A DNA stretch of 64,000 bases from an uncultured Pseudodesulfovibrio sp. (lineage in GTDB: Bacteria > Desulfobacterota > Desulfovibrionia > Desulfovibrionales > Desulfovibrionaceae): contig NZ_OY776488.1 of the NCBI RefSeq assembly GCF_963675635.1, positions 475,740 through 539,739 on the forward strand, in the 5' to 3' direction. Below the pieces are notes generated by a model. That model worked only from the letters and a program-made list of their open reading frames with translations, was not told where the DNA came from and searched no databases. Below, in pieces: positions 1 to 8,255 of this stretch. Both the position numbers and the translations under genes were made by a program. Numbering within the stretch: the stretch's first letter is position 1; each line of letters begins with the position of its first letter.

Positions 1-1044
1 TCTTCCCTTTCCCATCCGAGCTAGAAAATGTCCCAGTAACGGTGCGAAGATAAAAAAGATTTCCATATATGGAACAAGCCAATTCATCGGCCATACGTCC
101 GCTATCTGCATGGTGTTGAGCAGGGTGCTGTTTCGGAAAAAATTATTTGCAAAATAGCCGAATGATTCAACTCCGATGCCAAGAATAAACAGCGTGGGTC
201 CCATAAAAAGGACAAGTGCCATAAAAAAGAAAAAAGCCTTGGTGGTTCCTGACGACAGGATTCGCATTCCTTTTTTGAGGCCGGAATAAGAGGATAAAAC
301 ATAAATTGGAATAATGATCGCAGCAGCAACACCCCAGGTGACAGGGCCGGGAGTATAATCAAATATCTGGCCTGTGCCGCTTCCGATCTGCATGAGACCG
401 GCACCCATGCTAGTAGCAATGGCGCAACAAAGGGAGAAAAGACAGATCGCGTGAACCGTTGGTGCGAGAACGGGACGCCATTTGTCAGGGAAAATGGCGT
501 ACATTCCAGCGGCAACGGATAGAGGATAATTACGATTATACCCTACAAGGGCAATAGCGACACCGCAGATAGTGTAAAAACAGTATTGAGCTATGGTCCA
601 GTGCAAGGTCGTTTGTGCTATGGCAAAGACTCCGGCATCTTTTGATCCCGGGGTGATATGCAGGCTTAACGGTGGTTGCATCATGTGAAAGATTGGCTCA
701 CCCATGGCCCAAAAGAGAATGCCGATGCCGATACATCCACAAAGAGAAAGAGCAAACCATTGCCAGAAAGTGAATTCTGGTTGGGCGTCTTTACCACCGA
801 GTCGAATATTGCCTATGGGGGAAAAGGCAATCCCGACAGTAAACATAACAATAATGATGCCCAGAGAGACTTCTAGCCAGCCGAAATTTATGTGAATCCA
901 GTCCATGATGGTACGCAGGGTTGCTGCAAGGCCTTCAGTGTACCCAAGTCCTAGAGTTATTCCGACGAGTAAAAGTGTGAACCCTGGCCAGAAGGTATAG
1001 TGATTGAGTTTTCTTCTTTCATCAAATTTGCTTACCTCTGGCAT
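1..1044 (-). CDS. BCCT family transporter (5' part, runs off left edge)
   Basis: Secondary transporter of the betaine/carnitine/choline family, in the inner membrane. The reverse strand reads open for 348 codons from an ATG at 1044-1042 to the window edge, so the C-terminus is missing. The start has an AGGAG ribosome site. The N-terminus MPEVSKFDERRKLNHYTFWP leads into a first membrane helix. The hallmark family segment GGKDAQPEFTFWQWFALSL, followed by CGCIGIGILFWAMGEPIFH, lies near residues 83-120, and further hydrophobic helices follow. Substrates in the family include betaines, choline, carnitine, ectoine and proline; the substrate here is not readable. It is divergent from the OFOR/acyl-CoA synthetase operon, and its promoter carries the same kind of operator, so joint regulation and uptake of the catabolic substrate are inferred. 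Confidence 0.9.
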   Translation of the reverse strand, partial: MPEVSKFDERRKLNHYTFWPGFTLLLVGITLGLGYTEGLAATLRTIMDWIHINFGWLEVSLGIIIVMFTVGIAFSPIGNIRLGGKDAQPEFTFWQWFALSLCGCIGIGILFWAMGEPIFHMMQPPLSLHITPGSKDAGVFAIAQTTLHWTIAQYCFYTICGVAIALVGYNRNYPLSVAAGMYAIFPDKWRPVLAPTVHAICLFSLCCAIATSMGAGLMQIGSGTGQIFDYTPGPVTWGVAAAIIIPIYVLSSYSGLKKGMRILSSGTTKAFFFFMALVLFMGPTLFILGIGVESFGYFANNFFRNSTLLNTMQIADVWPMNWLVPYMEIFFIFAPLLGHFLARMGKGR

Positions 1045-1195
1045 AGTCTTTCTCCTCATTGCCCAAAGAATTGTCTTTGTAATCGTGGTGTTGGATAGCA
1101 TGATCTAATGCTGATGTAACTCACCAAACGAGGTCGCAATTCTGTTGGAGCGTTCTTGATGTGACAGTGTCCTTTTGGAAGATGAAGTCGCCATA

Positions 1196-1253
1196 TTTTA
1201 GTACGGCGTACCATTTTGTGGTAAGGTTATGTAATCTGAAAAATGATGTCAAT
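1196..1253 (-). promoter_or_regulatory. Predicted promoter and operator of the BCCT gene
   Basis: On the minus strand a perfect -35 TTGACA (1252-1247) is followed after 17 bases by TAACCT (1229-1224), a modest -10. Directly downstream, overlapping the expected transcription start, lies the palindromic core GTAC-GGC-GTACC (1201-1212) inside TTTTAGTACGGCGTACC (1196-1212). The same element occurs twice upstream of the divergent operon. A repressor, possibly of the FadR-type GntR class from the operator shape, is inferred; no regulator gene is in the window. Confidence 0.55.
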
Positions 1254-1377
1254 GGGCTTTTTCTTTTTTTTGGGTAAAGAGTAAAGTGTGTCTGATCTGC
1301 TGTTTACGCGAATTCACTAGTATATTATATCCTGAAATGCATGCGTAAATATGGTGCATATTTTTTAACGAAGGGGG

Positions 1378-1512
1378 TTGACGTGGGTTTTTGGCTCAGC
1401 TAAAGTCTATTTTAGTGGTACCGGATACCACATTGTGGCACTCTGTGTGAGGCCGATCGGTGCGGAGATTTTTTTAGACATTTTAGTGGTACGACGTACC
1501 ACATAGTGGAAC
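1378..1512 (+). promoter_or_regulatory. Predicted promoter and two operators of the OFOR operon
   Basis: A sigma70-like promoter is visible: TTGACG (1378-1383), a 17-base spacer and TAAAGT (1401-1406). Two related palindromic elements follow: TTTTAGTGGTACCGGATACC (1410-1429) and TTTTAGTGGTACGACGTACC (1481-1500). Each continues with CACATNGTGG. The first overlaps the predicted transcription start, the second lies about 65 bases before the start codon. The arrangement is that of repression at the start site plus a second site, possibly for cooperative binding. Confidence 0.6.
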
Positions 1513-1564
1513 AAATTGTTGTGATTCGATGGATGAACCGCGACAGAATTTCATTGAGGTGAGT

Positions 1565-2635
1565 ATGAATCAGGAAACCTTGTTTTTGAAAAACACAGAA
1601 ACCTTTGCCGAGAGTCTCGCGCGTTGTGGGGTGAAATATCACTTTGCTTACCCGATCACTCCGGCAACGGATGTTATGAAGCGAATGGCCGTGATCTTGC
1701 CGGACTACGGCGGTGCTATGATGCAGATGGAAAGTGAACTGGCAGTCTCCAGCGCTTTGGCGGGTGCCGCTGCTTCGGGTACGCTTGTGGCAACGTCAAG
1801 TTCTGGGCCGGGTCTGACCCTTATGCATGAAGCCATAGGATTCATGTGTGCAGCAGAGTTGCCTTGTATCATGCTCGATTCCATGCGTGTCGGCCCCGGA
1901 GACGGTGACATACTTGGTGCTCAGAGCGACTATTTTGTCGCGACGCGAGGCGGAGGACACGGAGATTACCATACTATAGTCATGGCCCCGGCCTCAGGGC
2001 AGGAAATTGCAGACATCATGCCTCATGGTGTGCGGTTGGCATACAAGTACAGGACGCCGGTTCTCTTCGTGGTCGACGGTGTTAGTGCCCAGATGACAGA
2101 GTCCACCACACTTCCTGCCTTCAATGATTATTCCGCTGAATTTGACACTTCTGACTGGGCCTTCACCGGCACACAGGATCATCCGAAACGTGCTCTTATC
2201 ACGGGAAGCTATTCTCATCAGGATGGCTATGAAATGAATGAGATGCTTCGCGCCAAGTATGAAGTCATCCGTGAAAACGAGCAAATGTGGGAAGCTGAAC
2301 AAGTGGAGGATGCCGATCTGGTGGTTGCCGCTTTCGGTATTCATGGCCGCATGTGCAGAGATCTGGTCGTTAAAATGAGAGCTGCGGGTAAAAAGGTTGG
2401 ATTCATTCGGCCTATCACGTTGTGGCCTTTCCCAGATCAGGCATTTGCTGCATTACCTGATTCTGTGAAAAACATTCTGGTGGTTGAAATGAACCATGGG
2501 CAGATGATTGATGATGTCAAACTGGCCGTCAATGGACGAATCCCTGTTCATTTTCTGGGTAAGACCGGCGGCGACATGCCCATGAACACCCTGGCAGAAA
2601 TGATTGCCGAAGCAGACAGAATCCTGGGGGAATAA
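1565..2635 (+). CDS. korA: 2-oxoacid:ferredoxin oxidoreductase, alpha subunit
   Basis: Alpha subunit of a CoA-dependent 2-oxoacid:ferredoxin oxidoreductase (OFOR), which decarboxylates a 2-oxoacid to acyl-CoA and reduces ferredoxin in the cytoplasm. The product is 356 residues. The family signature YPITPATDV lies at residues 29-37, and the C-terminal half has the transketolase-C-like segment (VGFIRPITLWPFPDQAF). The start at 1565 is chosen because GAGGTGAG precedes it and the family motif then sits at the usual distance; an upstream in-frame ATG at 1529 has no good site. The beta, gamma and ferredoxin subunits follow with gaps or overlaps of a few bases. The 2-oxoacid used (pyruvate, 2-oxoglutarate, branched-chain) cannot be read from sequence; the symbol is generic. 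Confidence 0.88.
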   Translation: MNQETLFLKNTETFAESLARCGVKYHFAYPITPATDVMKRMAVILPDYGGAMMQMESELAVSSALAGAAASGTLVATSSSGPGLTLMHEAIGFMCAAELPCIMLDSMRVGPGDGDILGAQSDYFVATRGGGHGDYHTIVMAPASGQEIADIMPHGVRLAYKYRTPVLFVVDGVSAQMTESTTLPAFNDYSAEFDTSDWAFTGTQDHPKRALITGSYSHQDGYEMNEMLRAKYEVIRENEQMWEAEQVEDADLVVAAFGIHGRMCRDLVVKMRAAGKKVGFIRPITLWPFPDQAFAALPDSVKNILVVEMNHGQMIDDVKLAVNGRIPVHFLGKTGGDMPMNTLAEMIAEADRILGE

Positions 2636-2638
2636 ATA

Positions 2639-3400
2639 ATGGAAAATCTTAGCGCCAAATACGGAAAAACCCTCAATCTGGACAAACTGACCAGTTATTG
2701 CCCGGGTTGCGGACATGGAATCGTGACTAGGCTTGTAGCCGAAGCCATTGAGAATCTGGGAGTTATGGAAAGGACAATCGCCATCGTGGGCATCGGCTGC
2801 GGAGGGTTCTCCCATCACTATATGGATATTGATGCCATTGAGGCCACTCATGGTCGCGCTCCCTCCTTTGCCGTTGGTTACAAATTGACCAGACCTGATA
2901 ATATTGTTTTCACTTACGCCGGTGATGGCGATACATGCGCGATAGGTCTGGGTGACCTTTTGCATGCGGCCAACAAGGGCATGCCCATCACGACCATTAT
3001 GGTCAACAATTCAGTGTTCGGTATGACCGGCGGACAGATGTCGCCCACAACCCTCGAAGGTCAGGTAACGACCACGACTGTCAAGGGTCGTGATTTGTCC
3101 TGCCAGGGCTTCCCTCTTCAGGTGCCGGAAATGATGCGGTCTATGCCTGGAGTGAAATATCTGGCCAGAGAAACCGTGACATCTCCCAAAGCGATCCGCA
3201 AAGCCAAGAAGAGCATTCAAAAGGCGTTCGAATGTCAGGTCAAGGGCCTGGGGTACTCATTTGTTGAAGTGCTCGTTCCCTGCCCTACAGGTCTTAAGAA
3301 GAAAATCAAGGACTCCTACGAATGGTGCGAGACGCAGATGGCCGATTATTTTAAACCTCAGGTCTTCAAAGATGAAACGGAGCAGGATCATGTTGCATAA
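2639..3400 (+). CDS. korB: 2-oxoacid:ferredoxin oxidoreductase, beta subunit (TPP-binding)
   Basis: Thiamine-diphosphate-binding beta subunit of the OFOR, 253 residues, a typical length. CPGCGHG at residues 21-27 is the conserved N-terminal motif. The segment with GDGD, then GLGDLLHAANKG and MVNNSVFGMTGGQMSPTT (about residues 96-140), is the TPP/Mg binding region seen across KorB/PorB proteins. It starts four bases after the korA stop, with a G-rich ribosome site inside the korA end. It forms the catalytic core with KorA and passes electrons to the ferredoxin-like subunit encoded two genes downstream. Confidence 0.9.
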   Translation: MENLSAKYGKTLNLDKLTSYCPGCGHGIVTRLVAEAIENLGVMERTIAIVGIGCGGFSHHYMDIDAIEATHGRAPSFAVGYKLTRPDNIVFTYAGDGDTCAIGLGDLLHAANKGMPITTIMVNNSVFGMTGGQMSPTTLEGQVTTTTVKGRDLSCQGFPLQVPEMMRSMPGVKYLARETVTSPKAIRKAKKSIQKAFECQVKGLGYSFVEVLVPCPTGLKKKIKDSYEWCETQMADYFKPQVFKDETEQDHVA

Positions 3401-3947
3401 ATGTATGTTTTCAGGCTCAGGCGGACAGGGCTCTGCGCTGATGGCAAAAATGGTCTGCCTTGGAGCCATTAAGGAAAATCTGAAAGTCGTCATGACCCAG
3501 ACCTATGGCATTGAGCAGCGTGGCGGTGATTCGACTGCGTTTGTCATTGTCTCCGATGAGCCTATTGGCAGTCCCATAGTAGAAAATGATGCAACTGTTG
3601 CAGTGGCCCTCAGCCAGTCCATCTACGACAACTGCTTTGAAGGCGTCGTCCCGAACGGAAAGCTTTTCACCAACAGCTCGATGGTCGAGAACCCGAAAGA
3701 CACTGGTAGTTTCGAACAGGTATGCCTTCCCGTGTCTGACATGGGCGTTGAGCTCGGTACCGTGCGCTGCGCCAACATGGTGATGCTTGGCGCTGTCCTT
3801 GCCGGAACAGGAATCCTCAAGCTTGAAACAATCGAGGAAGTCGTCAACGAAACTTTCGGAGCAAAAAAACCGAAATTGGTTGGCTTGAACATAGACGCAT
3901 TGCGCACCGGATATGCCGCTGTGAAAAAGGAGGCCGGTAATGAGTGA
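3390..3947 (+). CDS. korC: 2-oxoacid:ferredoxin oxidoreductase, gamma subunit
   Basis: Gamma (CoA-binding domain) subunit of the OFOR, 185 residues. The glycine-rich motif FSGSGGQGS sits at residues 7-15, followed by TQTYGIEQRGGDSTAFVIVS, both typical of the family. The ATG at 3390 overlaps the korB stop by 11 bases and has GGAG seven bases before it; a longer reading from 3261 would lie inside korB and is rejected. The overlap indicates translational coupling with equal amounts of subunits. Confidence 0.88.
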   Translation: MLHKCMFSGSGGQGSALMAKMVCLGAIKENLKVVMTQTYGIEQRGGDSTAFVIVSDEPIGSPIVENDATVAVALSQSIYDNCFEGVVPNGKLFTNSSMVENPKDTGSFEQVCLPVSDMGVELGTVRCANMVMLGAVLAGTGILKLETIEEVVNETFGAKKPKLVGLNIDALRTGYAAVKKEAGNE

Positions 3948-4152
3948 GAAACATCATGTTATCGATGCACGCCGCTGTAAATCTTGTGAGCTGTGCGTAG
4001 AGAAATGTCCCAAAGGTGTCCTTGCCATTGGCACTGCAATTAACGCCCAAGGCTACAACTATGTGGTCCAGGCGCATCCGGACAAATGTGTTCTTTGTGA
4101 TATTTGCGGCATAGTCTGCCCTGATATGGCTATCGGTGTCGTTGCTGAATAA
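3940..4152 (+). CDS. korD: 2x[4Fe-4S] ferredoxin-like delta subunit of OFOR
   Basis: Small iron-sulfur subunit of 70 residues. Two cluster motifs are visible: CKSCELCVEKCP (residues 13-24) and CVLCDICGIVCP near the C-terminus, each C-x2-C-x2-C-x3-C-P. It overlaps the korC end by eight bases. It is expected to take electrons from the TPP site and hand them to a soluble ferredoxin. Placing the ferredoxin last in the operon is one of several orders known for four-subunit OFORs. Confidence 0.88.
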   Translation: MSEKHHVIDARRCKSCELCVEKCPKGVLAIGTAINAQGYNYVVQAHPDKCVLCDICGIVCPDMAIGVVAE

Positions 4153-4161
4153 TAGAATTAA

Positions 4162-4189
4162 TCCATCCTCAGCATGTGCTGAGGATGGA
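4162..4189 (+). other. Intercistronic hairpin between korD and the acyl-CoA synthetase gene
   Basis: A perfect inverted repeat with 13-base arms (first arm TCCATCCTCAGCA) and a two-base centre lies between the korD stop and the ribosome site of the next gene. No T-tract follows, so it is not a classical terminator. It could protect or punctuate the mRNA so that subunits and the synthetase are made at different levels. Confidence 0.6.
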
Positions 4190-4207
4190 GCCTATAAGGA
4201 GTTTTTC

Positions 4208-6355
4208 ATGAGTGATCTGGTACCTTTGTTTCAACCTAAAAGCGTCGCCCTGATCGGTGCTTCTTCCAATTCGAAGAAGTATGGCTATTGGACGGCAAAA
4301 AGTCTGGTTGAAAACAAGTTTGAAGGGGACATCTATCTTGTTTCCCGGTCCGGCGGTGAACTGTTCGGGCAGCCGACCTACCCTGATATTCTTTCCGTTC
4401 CCGGCGAAGTGGACATGGCGATTATCGCCATTGCTCCCAAGTTCATTTTGTCCGTGATGGAGCAATGCGTCGAAAAAGGCGTCAAGTGTGCCATTGTCGT
4501 TTCTACCGGATTTGGCGAAACAGGGCCCGAAGGGAAGGAATTGGAACGCAAGATGCTCGAAATCGCCCGCAAGGGGAACATGCGCGTGCAGGGTCCGAAC
4601 TGCATGGGAACATACAGTTCCGCCAAGAGCATGAACGCAAGTATCATTGATCTGGCTCCCGGTCCCATGAGCCTGGTTTTGCAGAGCGGAAACTTCGGTA
4701 TTGATATCAACTTCAATGCCAAGTCCAGAAATCTTGGTTACAGCTGCTGGGCAACCATCGGCAATCAGATGGATATGCGCTTCCACGATTTCGTGGAGTA
4801 CATCGAAACTGATGACAACACCAAGGTGCTTCTTTTGTATATGGAAGGCCTGCGCGTTGAAAGCGAGGAAGATGGCCGCAAGTTTATCGAGGCAGCCAAG
4901 AAAACGGCAGCCAAGGTGCCTATTGCAGCAATCAAGATCGGGCGCAGTGCAGCTGGAGCCCGTGCAGCCGCATCGCACACCGGCTCACTTGCCGGAAGTG
5001 AAAAGATATTCGACGCCGCTCTCAAGCAGGCCGGAGTCATTCGGGTGGACAGTCCCGGTCAGCTTCTGGACGCCGCCGAGGCATTTTCCAAATGCAAGCC
5101 TTCCAAGGGCAAGCGCATTGCCATCCTGACCGATGGTGGCGGACATGGTGTCATGGCTACTGATTTCGCTGAAAAGTTCAACCTTGAAGCACCAGTTCTT
5201 TCCGATGCCACTCAGGATAAATTGAAAGAAATACTGATGCCGCATTGTCCCATCAAGAATCCGGTGGATCTCGCCGGAACGCCTGAGGCGGATATGTGGG
5301 TGTTTGATCGTTGTCTGGACGTTCTCTTGGATGATCCTGATGTGGACGGTATTATCATTGTCGGTCTGTATGGTGGGTATGCCGATCTATCCGAAGAATT
5401 CCGAGTTTTGGAAATGGACGTTGCCAAAAGCATGATTGAACGGATTGCAGCAAGCGACAAGCCTGTCATTATGCATTCCATTTATCAGCCACAGCACCCT
5501 GAATGCCTGGAATATATCAGTGAACACGGTGTGCCGGTCTTCGGAGAAGTCGATGCCGCTGTCAGGATTATGGGCGTTCTTTCCCAGTATAGCGACCTCA
5601 AGAAATCACTGAAAGAAGAAGCCGGCGAAGAATTGCCGGAAATGCCTGCCGACCGCAAGGAAAAGGCCGAGGCAGTTCTTAGTGCAGTCAAAGACTCCGG
5701 CCGTACCAACCTTGTTGAAACGGAAGCTCGCGATATTCTGCGATGCTACGGCCTCGATATCAAGGAAGATTATCTGGCAACGAGTGCAGATGAAGCCGCC
5801 GACTTCTATAAGAAAATCGGTGGCAAGGTGGTAATGAAAATTGTTTCACCCGACATCCTGCACAAAACCGATGCCGGTGGTGTGGCCCTGAATATTGAAT
5901 CTGAAGATATGGCCCGTGAAACCTATGAGCAGTTGGTGAAAAATGGTCGTAGATATAACTCTGATGCTGATATTTTCGGCGTCATGATGACCGCCATGCT
6001 TCCCGGTGGAGTCGAGTGCATTATCGGCTCAAGCCATGACAATACCTTCGGTCCGACGGTGATGTTCGGTCTGGGCGGTATCTTCGTGGAAATCCTGAAG
6101 GATGTAGCTTTCAGAGTTGCTCCGGTAAACATGCCTTCCTGTCGAAGCATGATTCGGGAAATTAAAGGATTGGGAATGCTCCAGGGGGCGAGAGGCAGCA
6201 AGCCTTGCGATCTGGAGGCATTAGCTGAAACCGTATGCATCATTTCGCATCTGGTGAATGAGTTGCGCGACATCGCTGAAGTGGATCTCAATCCGGTTTT
6301 TGCTTTGGAAAAAGGATTAGCCATTGCGGACGCCAGAATCGTTTTGCATGGATAA
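4208..6355 (+). CDS. ADP-forming acyl-CoA synthetase (acetate-CoA ligase type)
   Basis: Single-chain NDP-forming acyl-CoA synthetase of 715 residues, the usual length for fused alpha-beta enzymes. It converts acyl-CoA, ADP and phosphate to acid, CoA and ATP. The N-terminal CoA-binding Rossmann domain starts at KSVALIGASS (about residues 12-21) and includes GPNCMGTYSS. The middle ligase-CoA domain contains SHTGSLAGSEKIFDAALKQA and a GGHG segment that may hold the phospho-accepting histidine. The C-terminal ATP-grasp domain has SPDILHKTDAGGVALNI. ATG 4208 is chosen for its AAGGAG site; an earlier in-frame start at 4136 overlaps korD. Next to an OFOR it is expected to harvest ATP from the acyl-CoA formed. 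Confidence 0.9.
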   Translation: MSDLVPLFQPKSVALIGASSNSKKYGYWTAKSLVENKFEGDIYLVSRSGGELFGQPTYPDILSVPGEVDMAIIAIAPKFILSVMEQCVEKGVKCAIVVSTGFGETGPEGKELERKMLEIARKGNMRVQGPNCMGTYSSAKSMNASIIDLAPGPMSLVLQSGNFGIDINFNAKSRNLGYSCWATIGNQMDMRFHDFVEYIETDDNTKVLLLYMEGLRVESEEDGRKFIEAAKKTAAKVPIAAIKIGRSAAGARAAASHTGSLAGSEKIFDAALKQAGVIRVDSPGQLLDAAEAFSKCKPSKGKRIAILTDGGGHGVMATDFAEKFNLEAPVLSDATQDKLKEILMPHCPIKNPVDLAGTPEADMWVFDRCLDVLLDDPDVDGIIIVGLYGGYADLSEEFRVLEMDVAKSMIERIAASDKPVIMHSIYQPQHPECLEYISEHGVPVFGEVDAAVRIMGVLSQYSDLKKSLKEEAGEELPEMPADRKEKAEAVLSAVKDSGRTNLVETEARDILRCYGLDIKEDYLATSADEAADFYKKIGGKVVMKIVSPDILHKTDAGGVALNIESEDMARETYEQLVKNGRRYNSDADIFGVMMTAMLPGGVECIIGSSHDNTFGPTVMFGLGGIFVEILKDVAFRVAPVNMPSCRSMIREIKGLGMLQGARGSKPCDLEALAETVCIISHLVNELRDIAEVDLNPVFALEKGLAIADARIVLHG

Positions 6356-6391
6356 TAATATATTATAACTACTTAATAAAAGAGTTGAATC

Positions 6392-7717
6392 ATGAAAGAT
6401 GTAAAACTTTTTCCCACAACCACAGGTCAGAGCTGGCTGGAGATGTCTGCATACAAGCATCACAACTTTAAAGATCTCTCTGAAATCAAGGATGAATACG
6501 ATTACATCATCGTTGGTGCAGGGTATGGTGGTCAAGGTGCAGCACGGCGTCTGGCCGAGCTGCATCCAGATGCAAAAATCGCTGTTTTTGAAGCCATCAA
6601 GATCGGCGATAACGATAGTGGTAAGAATGCCGGCTTCATCATTGATGTGCCGCATGATTTCGGCGACCAGGGCGGCTCTACTTTTGAAGACAATCAGAAG
6701 TATTTCGAACTGAATACCTTTATCATCAAATGGATGGAAGACACCATCAAGGAAAAGGGTATTGAGGACGTCGATTGGGATCATTGCGGTAAATATCTGT
6801 GCTGTGCCGAGACAAAGAGTTTCAAGCTGATTGAGCATGAAATTGATGAGCTCAAAAAGATGAACTGCTCGTATGAAGTTGTGGAAGGTGAAGATCTGTA
6901 TCGCCGTACCGGCACCAGATACTACAAGAAAGCCTTGTATACTTCCGGTTCAGTGCTCATCAATCCTGCGGATGTCTTACGCGCATTGTTTACAGTGATG
7001 CCTGAAAATGTCGATGTTTTTGAAGAATGTCCGGTCATGCGTATTGACGAGGGCAATCCCACAAGCGTCGTGCTCAGGAGCGGGCAGAGAGTGAAGGGTA
7101 AGTTTGTTCTTGTAACCGGCGGTCCCTTTATCCCGCAGTTCGGCATTGGCAATAAAGTGTTCTGCCCCGTGCTTTCTTATGGTGCGTTCACTCGTCGGTT
7201 CTCCGATAAGGAAATGCGTCATTTTGAAGGCGTCAAGCCTTGGGGCTGCACAGCCGGCCACCCTGCCGGGACCACTGTTCGGTTTACTCGGGATAATCGT
7301 ATTTTTGTGCGAAACGGGTTCTCCTTCGCAACAAACCTCACGACATCGCATCAGCGCATTCAGCGGTCCATCCCCAAACTGCGTAAAGCCTATGAGAATC
7401 GTTTCCCGGAACTCAAGCATGTCAACTTTGAGTACGTGTACGGTGGAATGATCAACATGACCATGAACTTCCGTCCCTTGATGATGCAGCAGAACTCCAC
7501 TGTCTTTGCATCAGCCTGCGGTGAAGGTGCAGGTGTGGCCAAGACAAGCCTGCTCGGCTACTACCTTGCGGAATGGGTCAGTGGCATGTCCAGTGACAAT
7601 CTGAGCTTCCTTCAGAGAATCTCCACTCCCAAACGCCTTCCCCCGGAACCGTTTCTGACGGTTGGTGCAGAAGCCCGACTCTTTTTCGAAGAGTTCTGCG
7701 CCAAAAAAGAAATCTAA
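6392..7717 (+). CDS. FAD-dependent oxidoreductase, DAO family
   Basis: Flavoprotein of the D-amino-acid oxidase / glycine oxidase superfamily, 441 residues. It has an FAD-binding Rossmann start YDYIIVGAGYGGQGAARRL (about residues 36-54) and a C-terminal FAD contact region GEGAGVAKTSLLGYYLAEW. An N-terminal extension of about 35 residues precedes the Rossmann fold. No signal peptide is seen, so it is cytoplasmic. Family members oxidise amines or amino acids to imines, passing electrons to oxygen or, as a dehydrogenase, to another carrier. In an anaerobe the latter is likely. The adjacent RidA gene fits an imine product. The substrate is unknown. Confidence 0.85.
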   Translation: MKDVKLFPTTTGQSWLEMSAYKHHNFKDLSEIKDEYDYIIVGAGYGGQGAARRLAELHPDAKIAVFEAIKIGDNDSGKNAGFIIDVPHDFGDQGGSTFEDNQKYFELNTFIIKWMEDTIKEKGIEDVDWDHCGKYLCCAETKSFKLIEHEIDELKKMNCSYEVVEGEDLYRRTGTRYYKKALYTSGSVLINPADVLRALFTVMPENVDVFEECPVMRIDEGNPTSVVLRSGQRVKGKFVLVTGGPFIPQFGIGNKVFCPVLSYGAFTRRFSDKEMRHFEGVKPWGCTAGHPAGTTVRFTRDNRIFVRNGFSFATNLTTSHQRIQRSIPKLRKAYENRFPELKHVNFEYVYGGMINMTMNFRPLMMQQNSTVFASACGEGAGVAKTSLLGYYLAEWVSGMSSDNLSFLQRISTPKRLPPEPFLTVGAEARLFFEEFCAKKEI

Positions 7718-7746
7718 TAGCCTCACCCTAGCCAACTCCTGCGTAA

Positions 7747-7782
7747 AGGAGGGATGCCGACCACAAGGTCAGCGTCCCTCCT
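7747..7782 (+). other. Intercistronic hairpin between the DAO and RidA genes
   Basis: An imperfect inverted repeat of 36 bases with outer arms AGGAGGGATGC and GCGTCCCTCCT, inner arms GACC/GGTC and an ACAA loop. It lies 30 bases after the flavoprotein stop and ends 30 bases before the RidA start. No T-tract follows. It resembles the hairpin at 4162-4189 in position and is probably an mRNA processing or stability element. Confidence 0.55.
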
Positions 7783-7812
7783 GCGGGAGCCCCATACCCA
7801 AAGGAGTACGAA

Positions 7813-8190
7813 ATGGAGTTTATCAATTCAGCAGAATCGGGCGAAGTCATTGGGCCGTACTGCCACTGTGTGAAAGCTGGAAACACTTATTATATCTGCG
7901 GTCAGGTGCCGTTTCATCCTGTCAGTGGCGACGTTGTAGGGATGGATATCAAAGAACAGGCTTTTCAGACGCTGTTCAATCTTAAGACAGTGCTTGATGC
8001 TGCCGGTCTTGAAATCTCGGATATTGTCAAAACCAATGTGTTTTTAACCAGCATGGATGACTTTGACGGTTTCAATGAAGTTTATGCCGAATTTATGGGG
8101 GACCACCGTCCTGCTCGGCTTTGTCTGGGGGCCAATGAAATCGCTCACGGGTGTCTGTTGGAAATGGATGCCATAGCCTATAAGGAATAG
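7813..8190 (+). CDS. RidA family reactive imine/enamine deaminase
   Basis: RidA/YjgF/UK114 family protein, 125 residues, the standard length. In the family it hydrolyses 2-imino or enamine intermediates to 2-oxoacids and ammonia. The features seen are the ICGQVPFHP strand (about residue 33), the DIVKTNVFLTSMDDFDGFNEVY helix region, and near the C-terminus the RPAR segment holding the conserved arginine, followed by LEMDAIA with the acidic residue. AAAGGAG precedes the start. Its place between an amine-oxidising flavoprotein and an MFS carrier, downstream of an OFOR, suggests it delivers the 2-oxoacid substrate of the OFOR. Confidence 0.9.
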   Translation: MEFINSAESGEVIGPYCHCVKAGNTYYICGQVPFHPVSGDVVGMDIKEQAFQTLFNLKTVLDAAGLEISDIVKTNVFLTSMDDFDGFNEVYAEFMGDHRPARLCLGANEIAHGCLLEMDAIAYKE

Positions 8191-8255
8191 TTGCGTATAG
8201 GGCTGAAAAATAAAGATTTTCAACGTAAAGAATCACCCACAAGGAGAAGCGTACA

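Noticed and set aside
3261-3389. Longer start for korC inside korB
   Set aside because: The conserved N-terminus and ribosome site place the start at 3390.
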